Source of the DNA: Symsagittifera roscoffensis
Taxonomy: Eukaryota; Xenacoelomorpha; Acoela; Convolutidae
Direction: 5' to 3'
Length of the DNA stretch: 64,000 nucleotides
Assembly (NCBI RefSeq): GCF_963678635.1
Contig: NC_087071.1
Location: 45,247,095-45,311,094, forward strand
Shown here: positions 1 through 11,198 of the stretch, piece by piece
Numbering within the stretch: the stretch's first letter is position 1
Layout of the letters: each line of letters starts with the position of its first letter
Translations under genes and position numbers: made by a program
The notes under the pieces: generated by a model
What the model saw: the letters and a program-made list of their open reading frames with translations, nothing else
What the model was told of the DNA's origin: nothing
Database searches by the model: none

Positions 1-250
1 AATTTACATCGACAAATTATTGTTTTTTTTTGCTACACAAAACGCTTCTATCACATTAAAAACATCCTCTGTCGATTCATTTAGAAAAAATTATTTCTAC
101 AAAAAAGATCATACTCGATTTGTGATGGGTTATAAGAATACTACTTCTTAAGCAAAATCAGCTTTAAATCGATCGTAATCGCAATTAACTGATTATTCCC
201 GGGTTGAAACCACATTAAAAACTAGCAATAAAAACTTGACAAAACTGTTC

Positions 251-634
251 GTATATCATGGCAAAGCCTTGTATGTTCCGACTGCCCCTTAATCTATGTC
301 GAATCGATTTTGAGAAAACAAATTATTCAAAAACTATAATTTGTTGACCATATCAAAGATCAAGTGTTAAAATTTGAGTCGTACGAAATTAATACGATCG
401 AATAGCTAGCCTCAATTTGAAACGATTTTGTTGTGCGGGATAGTTCGCCACGCATAAATAATTCACGTTACGCTCCAGCAAAATGAATAAATTTTACAAA
501 GCGGGCATAAATTAGTCCAAAACATGGTCAATTTGGTAATTTTCAAACCCCCAGAACCCTACAAAAAATAATTGGAGATAACAATTGACTGAAAAAAAAA
601 CCATACCGAGCATAAATAAACAATAAAGTCGGAA
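251..634. repeat. GTTCCGACT-ended inverted-repeat family, copy 1
   Basis: It starts with a small hairpin (ATGGCAAAGCCTTGTATG) and TGTTCCGACTG and ends AGTCGGAACA. The interior is diverged. Confidence 0.55.
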
Positions 635-1566
635 CAATAAAAACAGCGATCGTTGCTGATGAATAGTTTATGTTCATTGGCACAAAAGCAAAATTATCGA
701 TGAAAAGTCGCTAGTTTTCAATTTTTAGCGATGAAAGGACAATAACTAAACTATCAAAATAAGCAACAACATTAAACACAACAGCTACATCTGCGCTACG
801 CCGGCTTTATCTAGATAGATTTAGTAGTGGTTATAAACTCACACTTTTATTTGAAAACTGCAAGAATGAGTTTTTTCGGAATCTTTACTGGACAAGCTCT
901 GAGATATTCTCTATGAATCTCCAAGTTTTACATGAATCAGGGCTGGAAAATAGTGATCACTGGGATACTACCAAAAAAGCGATAGTTAACGGCGGGACTT
1001 CTACCCGGGCCATCATTTTTCTTAAATAAATCTAATATTTTAAACACAGTTCAGTATATTCAACAGTTGAACGTGGCATTCGCTAAACGAACGTTGTTGT
1101 AGGTATTTCATTTTCTATAAGCTGCCATTATTATATATTCCCATGCCACATTATGACTCAATCCTCAATCACCATTTTTCCTCTTCCGCACCCATTACTG
1201 AAGTGTCAGTTTAGCAATGGTACTTAACAAGATCAGCTTCTCAAACTCCTGAATGCTATCAAAAGGACGTTTGGGCATTTGGCCATTTGGAGACGTAACG
1301 TAGCCCTCAGCGAAAAAAGATACCCCCCTCCCCCATAATAGTAAAGTCCTAGAATGGGGGTTATGATTGTTTATTACTGGAAAAGACACGAACCTTGTTG
1401 TTTAAAAACAGATCAACCATTTTTGGCTGCTCTTTCTCCCACCCCCCCCCCCCTCCTGCAATTTTTTCATAGTTTCAACTTTACATCAGGAAGTCCAATT
1501 GTCATCCCCGAGGTCCAATGATTGTCAAACCTTCGTTCTTTGTTTTCAAAAAAACAAACAGGAATG

Positions 1567-2090
1567 CCCGTATCAGGGCGAAGCCCTGAATGTTGCGACT
1601 GCCTTTTAAGGTGTATGGAGCAGTAATAACATTTAAAAAAAATAAATTTAAAAAAAGTAAAATGAAAAATTTTTTTTCTAAAATTTGAGTTTTTTTTTAA
1701 ATCATCCCCCCACACACCCTCAGAAGTACAAAAGGATAGATTTCGCTCCTTGTAACAAATCAATTATGGCAAATCAGCTTCTTTCAACCAATTTGGAACA
1801 ATTTCTAAGACAGATTAAATCTCCGCTTACGCGTTACGAGCGCGAAATATATCGCGCGTTAATTGTCCCAAATTGGGCAAAATGGCAATCTTTAAACCCC
1901 CATAACATTAACGAAAAATGATCGCAGGTGAAATATTTTTTCAAATTTAAGCTCAAGACAACAATATTTTTTGAATGATATAAAAAATTCCGTCAAAAAT
2001 GGCTAGTTAAAAAGTCGAAACTTGTCTGAAGAAAAAAAAATCCACTCCGAGCACAAATATTCCGTTACTTTCGTATCGAAATTCGGAACA
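1567..2090. repeat. GTTCCGACT-ended inverted-repeat family, copy 2
   Basis: It starts CGTATCAGGGCGAAGCCCTG and TGTTGCGACTG and ends ATTCGGAACA. It shares long blocks with 13925-14453, for example GATTAAATCTCCGCTTACGC and CAAATTGGGCAAAATGGCAA. The open frame at 1685-1921 lies inside it and is not a gene. Confidence 0.75.
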
Positions 2091-2536
2091 AAAAAACATC
2101 GTCAGACCAATGAAAAGTTTCTTAGTGTTGCTGTCTTTTAAGCAATCTTATTGATCTCGATATGTTTCCCAGTTAGTTTAGCCGAGCTTATTTTTGAAGC
2201 AGGCTTTGGAACAGGTTAAATATAGAACCAAGCTACTTGTAGCAGACTGCCCGCAGACGTGTCTGAAGTTAATTTGGCCAACTAATTTTGATATAATTCA
2301 AAAAAGAGATAAAATTTTCCCTCGGAAGAGAGAGTAAACAGCGGACATCGTCTTCAAAATTCAATTAAATAATTGAAATAGACCGTCGCGACACTGTCAT
2401 TTCAGTTCCGGACACAGACTTCAAAGACAATGAAATTGAGAGCCGTCTGATGATTGCAACTTGGTCTGATATGCAATTGTCTCGTTTTTGATTACAATTT
2501 AATGGTCATTCAGTATGTTAATGCTTTATCCGCGTC

Positions 2537-2873
2537 CAGACAATTCAGCCAGAGACTATTCAGCCGATTTGAAATTCAGACATTTCAGCCAAAAGTATGC
2601 AGACAATTCAGCCAGAGACAATTCAGCCAATAATAGTCACCGCCGCAGTCGCGCCAACGTGTTGCGAGCTTGCCAACATAGGGTAGGACTCTATACGAAA
2701 TTTAGAGCCGGTTATTGCCGCGAAGCGGCGACGCGCGCATAGCGCGCTCACCGGCGACCTTAAACCGAGAAATATCTCCAACTCCGATTTTTTTTTCGAA
2801 TCTAGTGTTTTGTATAACTGGCTGAATTGTCTGAATTTCAAATTGGCTGAATTGTCTTTGGCCGAATTGTCTG
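2537..2873. mobile_element. Foldback element with motif-repeat arms (337 bp)
   Basis: 54-bp inverted arms (2537-2590 and 2820-2873) match at about 49 positions. Each arm is built from repeats of GACAATTCAGCC. The centre has a GC-rich hairpin GCCGCGAAGCGGCG. No coding frame is credible. Confidence 0.7.
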
Positions 2874-4979
2874 TGCGCTGTTCTATCACCCAGTTGCTAC
2901 AAGTACAATAGTTTTTCCTACAAAAGTTTGATTGAAAACGGATTAATTTTACTGTTAAAACAAAAAATATATCTAGATTTTTGCAACAAAGAGCGGATTT
3001 GAAATCGATCTGCCAATTATCTTTGGGGAAAAACGCTTTTTATGCTTCTTGCTTGCCAAAATTGGAAAAAAAGCGGATAACTGTTAGTAATATCTCATTA
3101 AAAAGAAAAAAATCTAATTTTATCTTCATTAAGAGGCTAATTTCTTTCAACTAATCTCTTTCAGCTTTCAACTAATCGAGCTGAATTTCCTGCAAAATGT
3201 CAAAGTTAATCTTGAATCTTAAAAAAATCAGATGCATGAAACATTCACTGCAAACTGTGCAAAGTCTTCATGGTTAAATAATCACGTTTTGTTTCCTGTG
3301 GCTTAAAAAAACTCATTCAAAATTGAGCAGAGTCGGCAAAAATCAAACGGAGAAGGAAATTTATAAATCGAGACTTGTTCCTTTTAAAATTTGCTCAAAA
3401 TGATTGTTTCACAGAATTTCTTTCCTCGCTTATCTGTTGATTGTGAAATATTTATGAATTCACAAGAAGCAACTACAGAATTGGTAATTGGTGAAAAGGT
3501 TAGCCGTTCGTTTGAAATTGAAAAGCTGTGATAGTGAAATTATTATCTTCAATCAAATTGTATTTCACGCCCTTTCAAAAGTATAAGCGACAATTTTTTA
3601 TCAGACGAGAAAAACGGCCTTCAAAAGTATTAGGATTTGACCCCCTGACCGCTCTTAGAGTGGTAATTTTGTTACTTATTTATGAAATCCGTTTTCGGTT
3701 GGCCTATTTCAAGTTTTTAGGATGGCTTCTTTGGTGCCAATATAAATTAAACCTAAGAGAAACGCAACCCGTTCGAAAAAAAAACATGCACTGCTTACTT
3801 AAATCACAGGCTCACTAAAAATTTCGATTCCTTTTTAAAAGTCTGCCCTCCAATGGAGAAAATCCTAGATCCGCCCTGATAAAAGTGGCAAAAATTTCCT
3901 TCAAAAATCATCAAATCAAAAAAATGATACCAGTGGTTGCTAAAATTTTTTCCATACGTATGAATTTCACTGAGCAATTTTTTCCCATACCTTTTTTATA
4001 ATTGTTATATATGAGTATTCCAAAAAAAGTCGATGTCACAATTCTCATAAAAAACTTCATTTTCAGTTTCTTTTTAGATCGGATTTTGAGTGGAACACTG
4101 TTTCAAACAAACTTGCATACATCTGTCATAGATGTCTATAACATGGACATACGTTGCATCTAGTATATTGATTGAAAAGGTTATTAACCTCTTGAAGAAA
4201 CGGGATAATAAATTACAGAGTTGACTTCCATTCAGATATATGGGACACTTTCTTCTCTCAGAAATCATTAGGTTATTAAAAAATCGATAACTTCGGTTTC
4301 TAGCATGGGCATTGTTAACTTGCAGAATACCTTCTAAAAAAGTACTCAAATTAGTTTGAGTACCTTCTTAATTTTAGAACTTCTTTTGAAAAGCAGCTCA
4401 TCTTTGTTGTCATATGTAATTATTTCATCAAAAGCAGTTATTGCCCGCAGTTGATGAAATTGTTAAAATCACTCAAGCAAATTTGGCTTTGAAAGCGTTT
4501 TTTAGTGTCTCTCTCAAAACCAAGTTGCAAAGTCATTTTAGTAGCTTTGTTGTTTGTTAGGGTCTATCGGACTTCTCGATTATAACTTTTGTCTAGCAGT
4601 TATTCCTCAAACAAAAAAAAATCAGGGCTCAGTAAATAAGTCCATAAAATCAGTGGCTTTAATCTTAAAAAGTTGAATTTTTAAACATTTTTTTTGAGAT
4701 TCGCCGGGAATACTAATCTCTTGAAACTAAACTCCACATGACACCATGATTTTTTAATCTATCTCTGGAAAGCTTCTTCTTTGAACATCATCACTGATAG
4801 ATTTTTTTGGATGTCAAATGTTTTTTTTTGTTGAAGACAAACAAATATAAATTAACTCGAGTACATATTTTGGAGCTTTTGCAAAATTTAAATGAAAAAT
4901 TTCTACGATATCTTTTTTAACTGGGTAGCAGTGTTTGGTAACTTTTCGAGATTATTGAATCTTTTTTTATAATTCAAAC
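2874..4979. other. Non-coding AT-rich DNA
   Basis: No gene is supported. A fragment of the hAT-type end (AAAATCCTAGATCCGCCCTG) lies at 3860-3879. The open frame at 3528-3818 has no acceptable start context or family. Confidence 0.6.
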
Positions 4980-5334
4980 CAGGGGCGGATCTAGGATTTT
5001 CTCGAGGGGGTGGGGCGGATTTTCAAAAAAAATTTGTCGATCGACCTTTTTTTTAGGTCGACCAAATTGATTTTTCGAGCTCTCTCAAAGCAGTAAAAAG
5101 ACGCTGGTTTGGCCAAACTTTCTGCGGCGCAGGCAGAATTTTGAAAAAAAAACAGGCCGAAAAATTCGTTTTTAGGCAGTTTTTGGAAAAGTTTGACCAA
5201 AAAATCGCGTTTTTTCGGCGCGCGCCTTTAGCAAAAATTTTGAGTACGTCTCCAAAAGTGGATATCTCAAAGTAGTACAAAGGGGGGACCCTTTGGGTCG
5301 GCAGACAGTCGAATCCCTGAGGGGGGCGTCCCTG
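4980..5334. mobile_element. hAT-type miniature element, copy 1 (355 bp)
   Basis: It starts CAGGGGCGGATCTAGG and ends with an imperfect inverted copy (GTCCCTG). It is flanked on both sides by the 8-bp duplication ATTCAAAC. TIRs beginning CAGGGGCGG and 8-bp duplications are typical of the hAT superfamily. No transposase is encoded. Confidence 0.85.
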
Positions 5335-5342
5335 ATTCAAAC

Positions 5343-7012
5343 TAGATTGTTTGTTTTCTTAGATTTCATGTTACTGCTGTGATGCTACATTTTGATATAA
5401 TCAGAAATTGGATAGAAATAGTTTTAGCGTCAGCTTTTTTGGTTGCCAATTTATACGCTATTTAATTTAATTACCATGTTTTTTCATTTGTCGCCTTTTA
5501 GAGGAGAAACGTTAAATGAATTGATACGACAATTAATATTGACAACACATTGCAGAGACAGACCAGTCAGCAAACAAATGTCAGAATAGTCCGATCATTT
5601 CTTTGATTAGTTTGATCATTACAAAGCATACTAGTTCAGTTTAAAAAGCTATACTTTTTTGCCTAATTGCATGTTACCTGATGCAAGTAACAGAATCTTG
5701 TCTAGTTATGGCTTCTTTGATATTGCACTACTGTAGGGTGATCTCCGAATAATTTTCTTTTTTTTAAATTTTGTTTGATAGAAAAACTTATTTAAAAAAT
5801 GGGTTTTGCTCTGTTGTTTCATATCTTTTTCTGGCTTATTATCAAGTAACTGAGGTGTTTTCTCCAAAAAAAATGGAAAAAATGCTTATACTTTTGAAGA
5901 ATAACTACTTAAAATGCTTTTGTTTGGGCAATTTTTCCCCAGAGAAAATTCAATTTTTTAAACTTTGGTGGGAAAGTTTTCCAACAAAAAGATATTTTCT
6001 TTTTTTGTCTCTGTTTTTTTTCAAATTTATAAATTTTTATTCAAAAGCGTCATCTGATACCTTAAAACGCAGGGAGTAAATTCAAGGGCTCAAACTGATA
6101 TGAGCAGTTTTGCTTGAAGTTAAAAAGACAATGCATGTTCTGATTTTAATCATAGGTATCATGTTTGAAAACAATTAAAATGGAATTAAAAACAATTTTT
6201 TTGGGAGTTTTTAGTCGTTGTTGGCTGACGAACAATACTGCCACTCAGAAAAACTTTGATTTAAAAATTTTATAAGGCTACTTTTTCATTTTTTTTCAAA
6301 TCGCAACTTGATGTTTGTTCTGGTTTCTTTTTGAGGAAATTGTCTATGAAATAGTTTCAATTTTTAGTAACAGCAGATGCAGAGCAACAAATGGTAGTTT
6401 ATATAGTTTCATTTCGGGCGGGGAAAATAATACGTGTTGTAGAAAAATGAGTAAAAACGCTTTTATTAATTTAACTACTATTTGAAGTGCTTCTTGTGTC
6501 AACGAAATCGGAAAATAGAGCTAGAAAGAGCCATTTAAATGGCAGTAATTAATGGAACCGGCAGATTAGTGGAAATATTTAAGTTGTTTTATAAGCACAA
6601 GACAAATTTTGTAAAAAGAAAAATGTTTTCGTCTCACTCATTGATAAATTTTAGCATTTAAGATAGAATGTTTCTTTGGATTTGAAACTTGAAAAAAAAA
6701 ATCTAGAAGTTTATAAGCGATATTGCATCATGGTATTTTCATGTTAGTTTATGGATTCAACCGTTTGTATTTGAAAACTCCCAGATACAAAGGATCCAAC
6801 AACAGTCTTAGACCCAGAAAAATAATTTGTGTTATTTTTATGAGTAAATTTGTAGAGCCAGTAAGCACTTATTTAAGAGCTCAATGTTTAAAAATATACA
6901 AAAAATATTCAGTAAAAAAACTTGGATTTAAATGATTTTGCAAAACTAGAATAACCAATCTTATAGAAATTCAAATTTGTAATTTTGACATAAAAAAACG
7001 TTCTTTCATGAC
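5343..7012. other. Non-coding AT-rich DNA
   Basis: Homopolymer-rich. The frame at 5771-6079 is Phe/Lys-rich as expected of AT-rich non-coding sequence. Nothing else is recognised. Confidence 0.6.
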
Positions 7013-7014
7013 TA

Positions 7015-7810
7015 CCCGGGTTGACTAAAAATGCTTATCATACAATTCACATAAATGGGAAATTTCTTTTCATTTCATTCCATACAATTCCATACGTACA
7101 GAAAATTGTATGAAATCGTTATAATAAACACTTTCCCATAAATGGAAATTGTATGATAGGTGTTTTTTCCAAAAACCAAAAAGTTGTTTGTTTCTAATTT
7201 TATTTTCTAAAAAATTTTGGGTTCTGTTTGCAACTGAACACAAGTGACAAAGACCTTCGTTACTCAAAGAACCAAAAGTTGGACGGTCTTGCATTTACAA
7301 TACATAGAAAAATATCTGAATTGTCTTCAATCTGTCTTTCACAAACGATACAACAAAAGTAACAAGCTTTTAATTTTGGCAAAATTTTTCAATGATGATT
7401 ATTCGAAGTTTTTGAATTTTCAAACAATGAGACAATGATTAAGGCATACATAAACACGCCATACAAAAAAAATAGGATTTTTCAGCAGTTAAAAAAAATT
7501 AAGTGAAAAGAAAAAAAACAGTATTATCGTATCCAGGACTACATTATGCACATGGAAAATTTTCGGAAAATGTTTGTTTGCGTACGAAATTCAATTTGCG
7601 GTTGAAAATAAAACCAAAAAATTTTTGGGGCAAATTTTCAAAATTACTTTTGTCGTCATCAAACAAATGCCAGTCATACAATTTCCATATATGGAAATTG
7701 TATGGTAAGCATTTTCTCCATACACTTGATGTATGGGTTTATATGATAATGATTTTTGTTATATGGAATTTTATGACCAGCATTTTTAGTGTATGGAGGT
7801 CAACTCGGGT
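7015..7810. mobile_element. TA-flanked inverted-repeat element, copy 1 (796 bp)
   Basis: It begins CCCGGGTTGAC and ends GTCAACTCGGG, with TA on each side (7013-7014, 7811-7812). A TA duplication suggests mobilisation by a Tc1/mariner-type transposase. The interior repeats CATACAATTTCCATA and ATTGTATG motifs near both ends. No transposase frame is seen. Confidence 0.7.
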
Positions 7811-8385
7811 AATAACAGAATTTTTTTGCGTTTTAGAATTTCCACTCTCTTTGAACTGTATCTATCAATTATAGAGCAAAATCAAGATCTAATGCGAAGC
7901 AAACTTAAGAAATTATCATATTTTTTGTGGTATTAAAAAACTTTACAACTGTAGCATAAAAAACACGTACTAAAAATAGTCTAAGATTGAAAAAAGCAAT
8001 GAATGGATTTATACCAAACATAGAACAACAAAAAAATCTGAATAATAAAACTAAAAGTTAGTCAGACTTCTGAATAATTGAAATAAAAATTGAAAAAACC
8101 AAAACAAAAAACAGAGTTTTTATCTTATATAGGATAGTAATCAATCTGAAAACAAAACTAAACATTAATTGGAAATCTGAATAATGCGATGTTTTTCTGA
8201 TATAATTAGAAAAGTTCAAAAAAATTGCATATTTTGAAAATCGAATTGAAATTTTTAAAATGTTTTGCAGTTGATTTTATTTCTACTGGCTGTTTAAGAT
8301 TAAGTCATTTTTCTCACTAACTATTTGAATTGAGATGATTAAATTTGAAAACAACGTTTAAAAAAGAGCTCAAGAGTTTGTTCAG

Positions 8386-9321
8386 GTTGAAGAAAATCTT
8401 TTTCTTGAAAAACTGAATTTCTAATGCATAGTTTCGCAAGCAATTGGAAATCTTTGTTTTTGGGGAATTTCAAAATCGTAGAAAAGACAATAGTTTGTTG
8501 TGGTTCTGCAAATTAAATGTTTCGCGCCGTTTTCGTAACTGACTGCCGGGTACAAACTTTGATATTTAAAGTTAATTTAGTTCTGATAAATGATTATTTT
8601 CATAAGCTTTCACATAATTTCCATGAAATGTGAGATGCTCTCTTTTTTGTTTTTAGTGTTCTGATCTGTTATCACTGTTGAAAGAAAAACATAGTAGCCT
8701 AAGTTTTCAGCTGTTAACTTTATGCTAACATTAAAATTTCCTTACGCCAGGTTACTTACTATTTTGGTAAGTTCTTTTTTACTATTAGTAACTGTCTTAA
8801 GCGACATATATATGATTCAATTTACAAAATAACTTACTCGATTGTAGCAACAATTGTTGCTACAATCGAGTAAGTTATTTTGTAAATTGAATCATATATA
8901 TGTCGCTTAAGACAGTTACTAATAGTAAAAAAGAACTTACCAAAATAGTAAGTAACCTGGCGTAAGGAAATTTTAATGTTAGCATAAAGTTAACAGCTGA
9001 AAACTTAGGCTACTATGTTTTTCTTTCAACAGTGATAACAGATCAGAACACTAAAAACAAAAAAGAGAGCATCTCACATTTCATGGAAATTATGTGAAAG
9101 CTTATGAAAATAATCATTTATCAGAACTAAATTAACTTTAAATATCAAAGTTTGTACCCGGCAGTCAGTTACGAAAACGGCGCGAAACATTTAATTTGCA
9201 GAACCACAACAAACTATTGTCTTTTCTACGATTTTGAAATTCCCCAAAAACAAAGATTTCCATTGCTTGCGAAACTATGCATTAGAAATTCAGTTTTTCA
9301 AGAAAAAGATTTTCTTCAACC
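8386..9321. repeat. Perfect palindrome, two 468-bp arms with no spacer
   Basis: The centre is between 8853 and 8854 (GCAACAATTGTTGC). Every block I compared across the arms is an exact reverse complement, from GTTGAAGAAAATC on the left to GATTTTCTTCAAC on the right. The sequence outside each end is unrelated. The open frame at 9152-9355 is just one arm. Confidence 0.93.
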
Positions 9322-10698
9322 GAGTAATCAATCATTCTACTGGCGTTTTTATTAATTGAAACACGAAAAATTTTCAAAAAAAATACACGTCGTCAATTTC
9401 TGCGTACCCTATTAAGCAAAAATAACAAAATCACAGTATAGGTGAGGTCAAAATGGCTAAAACGTTTCTCTGATACAAGCAGTTTGGCTCTTGTAACTTC
9501 TAATTTTAAGAATACTTGATTGAACAATTACTTTAGATGGTTTCACTCGAAGTCACAAATTGTTTTATAAAATGGGCATACAACTTTACCTCAATGTAAT
9601 TAGCGTACGTTTCAGAAACGTCTGTGAGGATTCTGTACAAATAACATTACATTTTGCACAACATAAATGTTTCAATCCTTCCTGAGTTTTGTTTTCCTGT
9701 CGCTGAAAACAAAAACTAAATTTTGTTTCTGCTCTATTTCAATTTTAAAATCAAATTCTCGGCCAGGTTTTTGAGCTCTAGAAAAGCATATTGTGTAGAA
9801 AAAAAAACAGAATAACTCAAGTTATAAGTTATATTGTTCCTAACGAAAACATATGGACTGACCAGATCCAAGCACAGAAACCCGCACTGAACATATTCAT
9901 TAAAATCAGATATGACTTTCTATAATTTTTGGGTTTTTTCAGGTATGTCACAGATCCGACGCATGTCTACTGTTAAGCATGCGCATGTCTTAAACAGTCC
10001 TGCAGTAGGTTCGATAATTTTTTGCCAAAATCTTATCAAACTGAAATCAAAGTTGATCCAGATCTGATTCATTTCTAATTCAGACCAGCCTCAAACCTGC
10101 TGAGACCTAGAAAAAATAATTTCTGACAATAAAACACATTCATTCTTATTTAAAAGAGTATGTGAAAAGTTTCAAAAATGATATTTTGGTCAATGTTTTT
10201 GTTCAGATTTTTGAAAAAAGTGACGACGTTTTTGTTTTTGCTCGGCGTGATTTAATAAGATTCTTATATTATGGTGGAAGTTGAAAACTTAAGTGAGAGT
10301 TTCAATCATTTCAAAATAAATCGAGGCAAGCGATATGCTCTATTTCTTTATTATGCAAAAAGAAATTTATAAACTATCAGCTAAAATAGCGTAGGGAATT
10401 CAACCAAAAAAGTTGATTGAACTGAAACAATTTCTCTACTGAATTGATTTACAGACTGATCTGATTGTGTCTCTAATGTCAGCAAAAGTTAAAAACTTTC
10501 ATTTGTTTTTTTTTCTATTTGGTGAGAAGCTATTCAATTGGTTATAGAGCCACAAGATTTGGTTGATGAAAGCAAAAATTTTTGATAAACAAAATGAAAT
10601 TCTGATAAAACTTCAATCTGAAATGTCAAACCTGCTAAATAAATCTGAAAAGCAAGGAAAAGTGAGGAGAGATCAGAGGCGCGCCTCGAACCACCTAC
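9322..10698. other. Mostly non-coding, one possible small exon
   Basis: At 9947-10003, after TTTTTTCAG on the plus strand, a frame reads MSQIRRMSTVKHAHVLNSPA up to a GTAGGT donor. It is isolated and short. The rest shows nothing. Confidence 0.4.
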
Positions 10699-10737
10699 CT
10701 TTCGACTGAGAGACATGGATAATACTCGGCTACTTGC
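10699..10737 (-). CDS. Candidate 39-nt exon of an unidentified minus-strand gene
   Basis: It is flanked by TTGCAG and by GTAGGT. In phase 0 it reads ASSRVLSMSLSRK. That phase does not match the membrane-protein exon 55 bp upstream (which gives a stop), but it does match the candidate exon at 12735-12848. The two readings suggest alternative transcripts, or that one of the joins is wrong. Confidence 0.35.
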
Positions 10738-11177
10738 CTGCAATATTAGAAAAAAACTTAACAACCCAAAATTTAGTTTAAAAAAGTCATACCTGGTGGT
10801 TCAAAGTCTTCGTCTTGCTCTTCAATTGTAGTCGAAGTTACTGGAATATTACTCGTAATGTACAAGCTTTTAATTGAATATAAGCAAACTAAAACTGAAA
10901 CTATTATCAGCCCAGTATAAAAAAGAGCAATCACGCCACTGACTATTGCGTTGATCCAGGTTGAATTGTTTCTAGAACTTTCTAGAATTGGCGACTCTTT
11001 TTCCGGTTCTGTCGAATTGACGAAACTTTTTCGACGCTCAGAAAAATCCGACGACATAATCAAACGACGATCAGCTGAACTTGTCGGAGTATCGACGAGC
11101 GAACTAGATTCGGTCAGGTGATGTAGTTGCAAAGTGTCTGGCTTCAGACTGTCTGCTTTGGTGCCGCTGTTGTCCAT
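10730..11177 (-). CDS. Unidentified single-pass membrane protein, about 130 aa (2 exons)
   Basis: The ATG is at 11177-11175. The first exon ends at 10793 (donor GTATGA); a 55-bp intron follows (T-rich, ending TTGCAG); two more codons then reach TAG at 10732-10730. The N-terminal 75 residues are rich in Ser, Thr, Glu and Asp with an N-glycosylation sequon NNST. One hydrophobic helix follows (INAIVSGVIALFYTGLIIVS and on to VCLY), then a Thr-rich and acidic tail (TIEEQDEDFEPPG). I recognise no family. An in-frame TTG extension to 11198 could instead be an internal exon joined to upstream exons. That coding potential is real is fairly likely; the gene boundaries are not. Confidence 0.5.
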
Positions 11178-11198
11178 ATCTAAACTTCTGTCACACAA

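Noticed and set aside
1685..1921. 78-codon plus-strand frame
   Set aside because: It lies inside a repeat whose sister copy at 13925 has the frame broken.
9152..9355. 67-codon frame after the palindrome centre
   Set aside because: It is contained mostly in one palindrome arm and has no family or splice support.
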